Assembly: GCA_038200435.1 (NCBI GenBank)
Contig: JBBPXY010000053.1
Span: 1 to 43,966, forward strand
Direction: 5' to 3'
DNA: 43,966 bases
Origin: JBBPXY01 sp038200435
Lineage (GTDB): Bacteria > Actinomycetota > Thermoleophilia > Solirubrobacterales > Solirubrobacteraceae
A program made the position numbers and the translations under genes. Below are positions 8,586 to 16,062 of the stretch, piece by piece. Numbering within the stretch: position 1 is the stretch's first letter; every line of letters begins with the position of its first letter. The notes beneath the pieces are model-generated. The model worked only from the letters and a program-made list of their open reading frames with translations, was not told the origin of the DNA and ran no database searches.

Positions 8586-11188
8586 CGCACGCCCGACGGC
8601 ACCGCGCGCAGGTCGGGCAGCGGTCGCGGCCGTAGCCGCTGGTATCCGAACGCACCGGCCAGAAGCAGCAGTCCCAGCGCGATGAACGAGCCGACGCGGT
8701 AGACCGAATCGAGTGTGGCGAGGCCGAGCAGGAACACCTTTCCGACCGTCACTCCGAGCAGGGCGAGCGCGGCCAGGCGCAGAGGCCGAAGGTCGCGGCG
8801 CAGGCCGACGAGCAGCGCGCCGACCCCGGCGAGGGCCCACAGCATGCTGAGCGCCATCTGGCCGGCCTGGCGCCCGAGGTCCGTCGCGAGTGTTCCGGCC
8901 GCGCCGGGCGCGAACACACTGACCACCTCCACCGAGGCGAGCCACAGCGCGGTGAGCCCGGCCAGCGCGAGCAGGCGCCCTCGGGCAGCAGAGCTGAGTT
9001 CCGGCGTACGCGACAGCACGTATGCAGCTGCCCCGGCGAGCCCGAGCACCAGAGCCGCTGCGTCCATGTTGCGCAAGCCGTCGCCGAGCGCCGCCCAGGG
9101 CGCGTCGACCAGAACGGCGTGGCCGAGCGCCAGCCCGAGGTAGCCCAGAGCGGCCGGCAGAGCGATCCGCCCGCGCAAGCGCCGCGAGAGGACGGCAAGC
9201 GCGAGCGCACCGAACGCCCAGCCCAGGCCGACCCACCAGCCCTCGAATAGGGCAGCAATCCCGTAGGCCACCACCGCCGGAGCTCCGCTGAACATTCCAA
9301 CGGTCACCTGGGGCCGCCGCGACAGGGCCGCTGAGGCGAGAGCGCTCACCGCCAGCGATCCCAGGGCAAGCGATGCGGCCATCGCGCTCGTCTGCGCGCC
9401 GTCCATGGGAACGGCGGGCGCCTCGAAGACGAGGGTGTGCAGTGCGCCGGCTCCGATGAGGCCGGCGGCGGCGGCCTCGGGAATGGCGTCGCGTGTGATG
9501 CGGGCGAGCACAGCGAGAGCGATAGCCATCCCCGCCCAAGCGAGTACCAGCCATGCCCCGCCCAGGATGACGGCAGCACCGTAGCCCACCAGGGCCACGG
9601 AGGCCGCGCGTAGGGCCGGAGAGACGGCCCCGGGAACCTGCAGTCGCAGCGAGCCGATTCGCCACGTGGCGAGTGCGACGGCGCCGATCGCCAGAGCGGC
9701 CGCACCGACCGACGGCGGTCCTCCGAAGACGGACCCCAGCGGTGCTTCGAGCGCCAACGTGTGCCCTATGGCGAACCCGAGGAAGCCGCCGGCACCGGCG
9801 AGAGCCACCGGATCGTGCATGCGGCGCGCGACGAGCGCGAGGGCGACCGCCTCACCCGCCCACGCGGCAACGAGGGCCGGGCCGTCGAGTGCGAACGCCA
9901 TGAGATAGGCGACGACGGCGAGGCCCGCGCCGTCGAGGGCGTAACGGACCAAGAGGCGGCCGTTGCCCGCGAGCCGCGCGGACACGAAGCAACTCGAGGC
10001 CACCACCGCGAGCGCGAGCAGTCCGCCGCCGGTCATCTCACCGCTCAGCAGAGCCGGCGGAGTGACGACGACCAGCGTGTGCACCAGCGCGAGCGCGAGA
10101 TGAGCGCCGAGCCCGAGCCCGGTCAGTGTCTCGTCGACGCGTTTTGCGTGAAGGGCTCGGCTGCGGAGCAGAGCGGCGAAGGCCACTCCCGCGATCCCCC
10201 AGCCGAGCGCGAGCGAAGGCCCGGAGACACTCACCCCGAACGTGACGTCGGCGAGGATCACCCCGAGGGTGAGCACGACCAGACGCAACTCGCGGGCCAC
10301 CCGAGGGAAACGGTGCGTGCTCAGGCCGATGGCGAGGTGGGAGGCCGCCAGCAGGCCCAGGAACGCCTTTGCCATCAAGGTATGCCCCGACGCCGCAAGG
10401 ACCTGCCAGCCGACCAAGCTCACGATCAGCGCGTTCAGGACGAGAAGGAAGCTCGCCGAGACGCGCACCGGCACCGACGGCATCCGCAGCTCGAACCCGA
10501 TTGCCGCGGCCACATTCAGCGCCGCGAAGAAGACAAGAACGGCGATGGCCTGTGAAGCCTGGGGGGCCGACACCGCCCACGGCACCCATTGCGCAGCCCC
10601 GACCAACACCACGGCAAAGCCCAGCCAGCTCCACCGCTTGCGTACGACGACGGCCGTGGCGGACGCCGCGGCGGCGAACAGAAGGGCCATCGTGCCCAGG
10701 CCGGCGGGAGCATCGACCAGTACGGGTGCCAGGAGCGCGCCCACCATGCCCAGCGCCGCGATGATGCGTGAGTCCCAGCGAACGGCCAGGGCCGTGGCGA
10801 TCGCCCCGAGCCCGAACCCAAGCCCGAGTCCGGCCGGTGATGGCAGCACTCGGTAGACCTCGCAGGCGACCAAGAGAGTCATGAAGCCGGCTGCGATCGA
10901 CACGCCGACGGTGGCCAGCGCAGCGTCGGTACGTCCGCGTCGCTCGTGGAGCCAGAATCCGAGGGCGAGCATTGCCACCGAGCCGGCACCAGCGAGCACG
11001 CAACGCTCTCCTTGGCCGATCCAGCCACGCGTGATGGCCAGCGCGAAGAACAGCGCGCAGCCGACCAGCACGGTCGCTCCGCCGACCCAAGCCAGCACCC
11101 GGCCGCCGAGAAGATCCTCGATGCCCTCACCTGGGCGTCTCGCTGCCGGCCGCTGCCCGTGCTCCTGCTCAGTACTCGTGGCGCTCAT
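8582..11188 (-). CDS. DUF2339 family large polytopic membrane protein
   Basis: This 868-residue protein is almost entirely hydrophobic helices (roughly 25 or more). After a short polar N-terminus (ATSTEQEHGQRPAARRPGEG) comes GGRVLAWVGGATVLVGCALFF, then ALGFWLHERRGRTDAALATVGVSIAAGFMTLLVACEVY, the recognisable opening of DUF2339 proteins. The family has no established function. I prefer the ATG at 11188 over the open frame to 11230 because GGAGGA lies about 9 bases upstream. The gene is divergent from a TetR-family regulator across a 91-bp interval holding a probable operator, so it is probably that regulator's target. Confidence 0.85.
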   Translation of the reverse strand: MSATSTEQEHGQRPAARRPGEGIEDLLGGRVLAWVGGATVLVGCALFFALAITRGWIGQGERCVLAGAGSVAMLALGFWLHERRGRTDAALATVGVSIAAGFMTLLVACEVYRVLPSPAGLGLGFGLGAIATALAVRWDSRIIAALGMVGALLAPVLVDAPAGLGTMALLFAAAASATAVVVRKRWSWLGFAVVLVGAAQWVPWAVSAPQASQAIAVLVFFAALNVAAAIGFELRMPSVPVRVSASFLLVLNALIVSLVGWQVLAASGHTLMAKAFLGLLAASHLAIGLSTHRFPRVARELRLVVLTLGVILADVTFGVSVSGPSLALGWGIAGVAFAALLRSRALHAKRVDETLTGLGLGAHLALALVHTLVVVTPPALLSGEMTGGGLLALAVVASSCFVSARLAGNGRLLVRYALDGAGLAVVAYLMAFALDGPALVAAWAGEAVALALVARRMHDPVALAGAGGFLGFAIGHTLALEAPLGSVFGGPPSVGAAALAIGAVALATWRIGSLRLQVPGAVSPALRAASVALVGYGAAVILGGAWLVLAWAGMAIALAVLARITRDAIPEAAAAGLIGAGALHTLVFEAPAVPMDGAQTSAMAASLALGSLAVSALASAALSRRPQVTVGMFSGAPAVVAYGIAALFEGWWVGLGWAFGALALAVLSRRLRGRIALPAALGYLGLALGHAVLVDAPWAALGDGLRNMDAAALVLGLAGAAAYVLSRTPELSSAARGRLLALAGLTALWLASVEVVSVFAPGAAGTLATDLGRQAGQMALSMLWALAGVGALLVGLRRDLRPLRLAALALLGVTVGKVFLLGLATLDSVYRVGSFIALGLLLLAGAFGYQRLRPRPLPDLRAVPSGVR

Positions 11189-11240
11189 GTGCTCGTTCCT
11201 CCGTTGTTGTTGACCGCTGGTTGGCAGCACCGTAACACAG

Positions 11241-11258
11241 TTGCTGACCGGTGGTCAA
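11241..11258. promoter_or_regulatory. Probable TetR-family operator between tetR and the DUF2339 gene
   Basis: TTGCTGACCGGTGGTCAA is an 18-bp imperfect palindrome: 7 of 9 positions agree between TTGCTGACC and the complement of GGTGGTCAA. It overlaps CTGACC (11244-11249), a plausible -35 for the tetR promoter whose -10 is TACACT (11268-11273, 18-base spacer). The TSS would then be at or near the ATG (11280), so the tetR message may be leaderless. A dimeric repressor bound here would block tetR and plausibly the divergent gene. Confidence 0.55.
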
Positions 11259-11279
11259 GAACTGCGATACACTTGGGGC

Positions 11280-11894
11280 ATGACCGAGCCCGCCTACACC
11301 CGCCTGGCAGTCGACGAGCGCCGGCGCAGACTGCTGGAACTGGGCGCGGAGCTCTTCACTCAGCACGCATACAACGACCTGTCAATGGCGCAGATCGCTC
11401 GTCGCGCCGACATCTCGAAAGCGTTGCTCTATCACTACTTTCCCTCCAAGCACGCCTACTTCCTGGCGACGCTCAGCCAGGCGGCCGACGAGCTGCGTAC
11501 TCGCACCGAGCCCGATCCGGCGCTTCCTCCGGTCGAGCAGCTGCGCGGAAGCCTCGACGCCTTCCTCGCGTTCATCGATGAGCGGGGCCCGGCCTACCGG
11601 AAGCTGATGGAGACGGCCTATTCGGTTCCGGAGGTACGTGAGCTCGTCGAGGGCATCCGCCGCTTCACGGCCGATCGGATCCTTGAGGCCCTCGTCGGCG
11701 GCGGCGAGTTCCCGCCGACCGCTCGCGCCGCAGTCCGCGCCTGGCTCTGGTTCACCGATGGCGCGATCCTCGACTGGCTTGAATACCGCGACTTCGACCG
11801 GGCGGCCCTCAGCCAGCTGCTTCTGGACACCCTGCTCGGGTCCCTCGCGGCGGCAACGGGCGAACCCGTCGGCGAGGTTCCCCGGCTGGGCTAA
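11280..11894 (+). CDS. TetR/AcrR family transcriptional regulator
   Basis: This 204-residue protein starts MTEPAYTRLAVDERRRRLLE (ATG at 11280). The N-terminal helix-turn-helix is typical: LFTQHAYNDLSMAQIARRADISKALLYHYFPSKHAYFLATL (about 20-63). The C-terminal ligand/dimer domain (70-195) is helical and unassigned. It is likely a ligand-responsive repressor of itself and of the divergent DUF2339 membrane gene. Its TAA stop lies in CTAAG (11891-11895), which is the left edge of the inverted-repeat element E1. Confidence 0.92.
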   Translation: MTEPAYTRLAVDERRRRLLELGAELFTQHAYNDLSMAQIARRADISKALLYHYFPSKHAYFLATLSQAADELRTRTEPDPALPPVEQLRGSLDAFLAFIDERGPAYRKLMETAYSVPEVRELVEGIRRFTADRILEALVGGGEFPPTARAAVRAWLWFTDGAILDWLEYRDFDRAALSQLLLDTLLGSLAAATGEPVGEVPRLG

Positions 11895-12062
11895 GAGTCT
11901 GTTTCACGAAAAGGCGGGCGGGTCGGGGTGGTCGGATCGTGGATGCCGGGCGGCAGACGAGACCGCAGTCGATGCAGCGCATCGGCGAGGATCTCGAGTG
12001 ACGATCCGGCGCCGCGAGCCGGCCTCATCCGGCGCGTCCGACTTCGTGAAACGGACTCTAAG
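11891..12062. repeat. Inverted-repeat element E1 (MITE-like or structured), copy 1
   Basis: Arms AAGAGTCTGTTTCACGAA (11893-11910) and the complement of 12043-12060 agree at 16 of 18 positions, giving a ~170-bp element with 18-bp terminal inverted repeats. CTAAG is present at both edges (11891-11895 and 12058-12062) as a possible 5-bp target duplication. The interior shares three islands at identical relative positions with a second element at 34.8 kb: 11941-11954, 11963-11991 and 12002-12018. The central island contains the palindrome GATGC-AGC-GCATC. It lies between the convergent tetR and holA genes, and both of their stop codons fall inside its CTAAG edges. No transposase is encoded. Confidence 0.75.
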
Positions 12063-13035
12063 CGGCGGCGAGCTCGGTCATCGTCTCGAGCGCGAGGGTG
12101 TCCTCGGAGAGAGCGCGCGCCGCTCCTCCGCGGGACGCGAGCTCCAGCTCGGCCATCCTCTCGAGAGCGAGCCGCAGGCCGGCGGCGTCGGTGCGGGCGA
12201 GGTCGTTGAGAAGTCGGTCGGCCGCCCTCGGCGGCATACGCAGGCTCTTCTTCACCTGCGCAGCAGACTCCCCTCCTTCGATCCTTCGCGCCGCGTCGTG
12301 GGCGGTGCGCAGGCGCTGGGTCATGAGGTAGAGGAGGCCAGGCAGCCGCTCGCCCTGCGCCCGCAGCTGCAGGTAGCACTGCACGGCGGCCGGCCCGTCG
12401 CGAGCCACCAGGGCATCGGCGAGCGTCCAGGCCCGGCGCTCCGCCGAGCCGGCGGCGAGCTCCTCGACGTGATCGAGCTCGATCCGGGCCCCGGTCGGGA
12501 GCGACAGCGCCAGCTTCTCCAGTTCGCGCACGAGCCGCTGCTGGCGGTCTCCCACCACCGCGACCAGCGCCTTCGCGGCGGCCGGGGAGATCTCCAGTCC
12601 AAGCTGGACGGCTTGACCCTGCACCCACCGCGGTAGCTCCCAGGACTTGACCGCGCTCTCGACAGCGACGTCCCCACCCGCCTCCTGGACCGCAGCGGCG
12701 AGCGGGCCCGGCACCTTGGCCCGGCCCTCTTCCCGGGCGAAGAACGCCACCGTCGTCTCGGGCGGCAGCTCGGCCAGGGCCGTCACGAGCGGCTCGACCT
12801 CGCGGTCGCTCCAGCGCTCCACGCCGTCGACGATGATGAACCGGCGCCCCATGGCGAACGTCATCGCGGCCAGAGCCAACGCCACCTCTTCCGGCGAGGA
12901 GTCGGCGGCGGCGAACACCTCGGCGCCCTGCCCACCGCCTTCCTTCTCGGCAAGCGCTCGCAGGCGGTTGCGGCGTTCGCCGATACGCCCGTGGTCGTCG
13001 CCGTGAATGAGGTAGGCGGGCTTGTACGAGGCCAT
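12058..13035 (-). CDS. holA: DNA polymerase III delta subunit
   Basis: The delta subunit opens the beta sliding clamp as part of the clamp loader. The 325-residue product has the HolA domain order: N-terminal RecA-like domain (YKPAYLIHGDDHGRIGERRNRLRALAEKEG..., MTFAMGRRFIIVDGVERWS), domain II with GDRQQRLVRELEKLAL, and a helical collar domain (about 210-325). No Walker motif is present, as expected for delta. The sequence is divergent, as holA usually is. The start is ATG at 13035, and comEC ends 36 bases upstream. comEA-comEC-holA is a classic order. Confidence 0.92.
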   Translation of the reverse strand: MASYKPAYLIHGDDHGRIGERRNRLRALAEKEGGGQGAEVFAAADSSPEEVALALAAMTFAMGRRFIIVDGVERWSDREVEPLVTALAELPPETTVAFFAREEGRAKVPGPLAAAVQEAGGDVAVESAVKSWELPRWVQGQAVQLGLEISPAAAKALVAVVGDRQQRLVRELEKLALSLPTGARIELDHVEELAAGSAERRAWTLADALVARDGPAAVQCYLQLRAQGERLPGLLYLMTQRLRTAHDAARRIEGGESAAQVKKSLRMPPRAADRLLNDLARTDAAGLRLALERMAELELASRGGAARALSEDTLALETMTELAAA

Positions 13036-13071
13036 CGGCGGCGAGTCTATGGGCCCCCGGTGACGGGTCTC

Positions 13072-15333
13072 CTAGCTATGAAGCTGAAGCGAGAGGCGCC
13101 CTCCTTCTTCGGTCAGGCGAATCGTGCCGTCGCGATCGGTTCGAAGCACTCGAGGCACGGCTCGCAGCGCGGCGAGCGCTTGCGGGGATGGATGGCCGTA
13201 GGTGTTGTGAGCCCCGACCTCGATCACGGCAACCCGGGGGTGCAGGCGGCCGAGAAGCTCTCCGAGCCCCGGATCGGCGCTCCCGTGATGAGCGACCTTG
13301 AGGACGTCCACGGACGACAGGTCGAGCGGTGCGGTGATGTCGGATTCGGCGTCGGCGGGGAGGAGCATCCGCAGGCCGGGCGCACGCACTTCGGCAACGA
13401 TCGCCCGCTGGTTCGGATCCTCCTGTGCGTGCAGGGCGTAGGGCTCGGCCTGAGGCCACATCACGTCGAGCTCGACGCGGCCGGCGCGGATGGCCTGCCC
13501 CGCGTTGGGCGCGAGGATGCGCGCGCGGCGTGCACTCGCCGAGGCCAGCACCGCTTGGTGACCCGGCACCGGCGCGCCGGAGGCCCCGTCGAGTACGAGA
13601 TCGACCGGGTAGCGGTGCAGCACGGCAGGTGCGCCACCCTCGTGATCGGCCTGCGCGTGAGTGATCACCAGGGCGTCAAGTCGCGTGACTCCCTCGCGCG
13701 CCAGCCGCGCGAGGATCGGGCCGTCGGGCGGTCCGGCATCGACCAGGATCGCGTGCGGTCCGTCCTGGATCAGGGTGGCGTCGCCCTGTCCCACGTCCAG
13801 GAACGACACGCGCACGCCCCGGGGCGGCCGCGGACCGGCTGAAGCCGGCGCCAAGAGGAACAACGAGGCACCGACGGTCGCGACCAGCAACGCGGGACGC
13901 CGCAGGCGCGGAACGACGATGAAGGCACCCGCCGCGGCGTAGAGCCCAACGATCGCCGCCGGGGAGGGAGAAGGTACGGGGACGCTCGCGAGCGGTAGGT
14001 GCGCGGAGGCGTGGGCGATCCATCCGAGGTAGGCCAGCGGATATGCGTTGACCGCGTTCAACGCGGAAGCAGCGCTGGCCCACACGAGGCCGAGGGTCCC
14101 GGCGAGCATCCCCAGCCACATGACGGGCGCCACCGCAGCTGCGGCCAGAAGGTTCGCGGGGATCGACGCGAGCGAGATGCGGTCGAAGTGCAGCGCGATC
14201 AGCGGCGCCGTGCCAAGAGTGGCAGCCAGGGTCACTGCCACGGCCTCGGCCGCCGCTCTCGGAAGACCGCGGCGCTCGAGTCGCTCTCGCAGCCGGGCGA
14301 CCAGCAGCAGCATCGACAGCACCGCGGCGAAGGAGAGCTGCCAGCCGGGGTCCTGGGCCGCTCGCGGGTTGAGGAGGAGCGTGGCGAAAAGCGCGAGACC
14401 GATCGCATACCAGCGCGAGGCCGGCCGCCCGGCGAGCGCCGCCACGATTCCTGCGGCTCCCATGATCCCGGCCCGCTGGATGGAGGGACCGGCTCCGGCC
14501 AACGGGACGTAGAGAGCGATCAGGCCGAGAACGACCGCCAAGCGTGCCCGCAGTCCGAGACCGAGCAGCGAGAGCAGCGGAACCGCCAGAGCGGCGAGGA
14601 GCACGATGTTCTGCCCGCTGGCGGCCAAGATGTGCGTGAGCCCCGAGGCCCGGAAGTCGTCGCGCGTCGGCGTATCGAGCCCCTCGTCCTGCCCGAGGGT
14701 CATGCCGCGCAGCAGCGCGGCCTGCGGAGGCGGGAGCCCGAGTTCGAGAGCTCTCTCCATTCGCTCGCGTACGCGGTCGACGGCTCCGGAGAGGCCGGCC
14801 CGGCGGCGACCGGTTGGGAGCTCTGTGCGCACGCGAAAGACAGCGTGGGCACCGCGGATGCGCTGGTAGCCGTCGTGCGGACCGAGCGCGGCAAGGCGAC
14901 CGTCGAGCGCCATCTCCCCTCCGACCGGGAGCGCGGTCCAGTGGACCCAGCGCCCGACACGGAGCAGCACCTTCTCGCCTCGTCCGGGCCCGGCCGTCAA
15001 TCTCGAGAGCGCGGTCGAGTCGAACCGACCGGGCCGGAGCCGCTCGAGAAGGATGGCCCGGGTCTGTACGCCTCCACCGAGCATGGGCGCTAGACGGCTC
15101 GTATCAAGATGAGCCAGTCGTGCCTGTGCGATGAGGCCGCCGAGCAGAGCGAGGCACAGGATCGCGAGCGCCCGCGGAGGCGTGCCCGCCCCGGCAGCCA
15201 GCAGGGCTGCGCCCGCGAGCAGGACGAGCGCGGATCGAGGGCCCGCCAGGAGCCCGAAGCTCGCCGCTCCGAGCGCAAGATGGCGGAAGTGCCCGCGTGC
15301 CACCGCCCTGGCGGCGAGCAGCGCCGCCGTCAC
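13072..15333 (-). CDS. comEC: ComEC/Rec2 family DNA uptake channel protein
   Basis: ComEC is the inner-membrane channel for single-stranded DNA during natural transformation. The 753-residue product has an N-terminal membrane/OB-fold region, the competence domain (from about 195: RGMTLGQDEGLDTPTRDDFRASGLTHILAASGQNIVLL), and a C-terminal metallo-beta-lactamase-like domain. That domain shows FLDVGQGDATLIQDGPHAILVDAG, THAQADHEGG, KVAHHGSADPG and NTYGHPSP. The usual T-H-x-D-x-D-H motif reads THAQADH, so one canonical aspartate is Gln. The start is GTG at 15333, overlapping the comEA stop as GTGA. Confidence 0.94.
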   Translation of the reverse strand: MTAALLAARAVARGHFRHLALGAASFGLLAGPRSALVLLAGAALLAAGAGTPPRALAILCLALLGGLIAQARLAHLDTSRLAPMLGGGVQTRAILLERLRPGRFDSTALSRLTAGPGRGEKVLLRVGRWVHWTALPVGGEMALDGRLAALGPHDGYQRIRGAHAVFRVRTELPTGRRRAGLSGAVDRVRERMERALELGLPPPQAALLRGMTLGQDEGLDTPTRDDFRASGLTHILAASGQNIVLLAALAVPLLSLLGLGLRARLAVVLGLIALYVPLAGAGPSIQRAGIMGAAGIVAALAGRPASRWYAIGLALFATLLLNPRAAQDPGWQLSFAAVLSMLLLVARLRERLERRGLPRAAAEAVAVTLAATLGTAPLIALHFDRISLASIPANLLAAAAVAPVMWLGMLAGTLGLVWASAASALNAVNAYPLAYLGWIAHASAHLPLASVPVPSPSPAAIVGLYAAAGAFIVVPRLRRPALLVATVGASLFLLAPASAGPRPPRGVRVSFLDVGQGDATLIQDGPHAILVDAGPPDGPILARLAREGVTRLDALVITHAQADHEGGAPAVLHRYPVDLVLDGASGAPVPGHQAVLASASARRARILAPNAGQAIRAGRVELDVMWPQAEPYALHAQEDPNQRAIVAEVRAPGLRMLLPADAESDITAPLDLSSVDVLKVAHHGSADPGLGELLGRLHPRVAVIEVGAHNTYGHPSPQALAALRAVPRVLRTDRDGTIRLTEEGGRLSLQLHS

Positions 15334-15944
15334 ACCCGCACTTTCAAGCGCATTGCCGCAACCTTCTTCGCACCGAACCCGGGAATGCGATCGAGCTCCC
15401 CGACCGAGCCGAAGCCTCCGTGCTGCTGACGGTAGAGGACGATCTTCTGTGCGGTGGAAGGCCCGACGCCGTCCAGGGCATCGAGTTGCTCGGCCGTCGC
15501 CGTGTTCAAGTTGATGGGCTGAGCGGGCGGCGCGGCTGTGCCGCCGGCGGGCGACGACACCGCCGCCGCCTGCCCTCGCTCGGGCACCAAGATCTGCGCA
15601 CCGTCGGAGACCTTCGCCGCCAAGTTGACCGCGGAGAGATCGGCGTGTGCGGCTGCGCCGCCTGCCCGCCTGACCGCATCCTGCACGCGCGCCCCCGCGC
15701 GCAGCCGAAAGACCCCCGGGCGGCGCACCGCACCGGTCACATCGACCACCGCCGGCTCGCCGGCGCTCGTCCCGACCGTCACCGGGCGCGAGCCGCCGGG
15801 CCTGGCCCCCGCAGCTGCTGTCGTAGCGCCCGACGCGGTCCCCGGCGTCCCTCCCCCGTGTGTGAGAAAACGAGCGCCGACCAGGCCGATCATGACCGCG
15901 ATCACCGCATAGAGCGCGAGCTGCGGCCGGGAGATCTCATCCAT
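15330..15944 (-). CDS. comEA: ComEA-type competence DNA receptor
   Basis: ComEA is a membrane-anchored double-stranded DNA receptor for transformation. The 204-residue product has one N-terminal transmembrane segment (about 8-27), an Ala/Gly/Thr linker, a SLBB domain (VVDVTGAVRRPGVFRLRAGARVQDAVRRAGG..., about 65-125), and a C-terminal helix-hairpin-helix domain. The HhH domain shows INLNTATAEQLDALDGVGPSTAQKIVLYR and VGELDRIPGFGAKKVAAMR. It is translationally coupled to comEC. Genes for the pilus side of the machinery are not in this window. Confidence 0.95.
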   Translation of the reverse strand: MDEISRPQLALYAVIAVMIGLVGARFLTHGGGTPGTASGATTAAAGARPGGSRPVTVGTSAGEPAVVDVTGAVRRPGVFRLRAGARVQDAVRRAGGAAAHADLSAVNLAAKVSDGAQILVPERGQAAAVSSPAGGTAAPPAQPINLNTATAEQLDALDGVGPSTAQKIVLYRQQHGGFGSVGELDRIPGFGAKKVAAMRLKVRV

Positions 15945-16062
15945 GCCGCCACGCTAGGCGGCCAGGCGTTGCGTGTCAGCCGCTCTTTGTGCCGAAACTC
16001 AGCACCCGATGAATGAGAAGGCGACCACGCCGACGTACGCTGGCGGGCTCACGCGGGCCCGT

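Noticed and set aside
12001..12060. E1 as a simple rho-independent terminator for tetR and holA
   Set aside because: No T-run follows either arm, and the family copy E2 lies upstream of ndk, so termination alone does not explain it.
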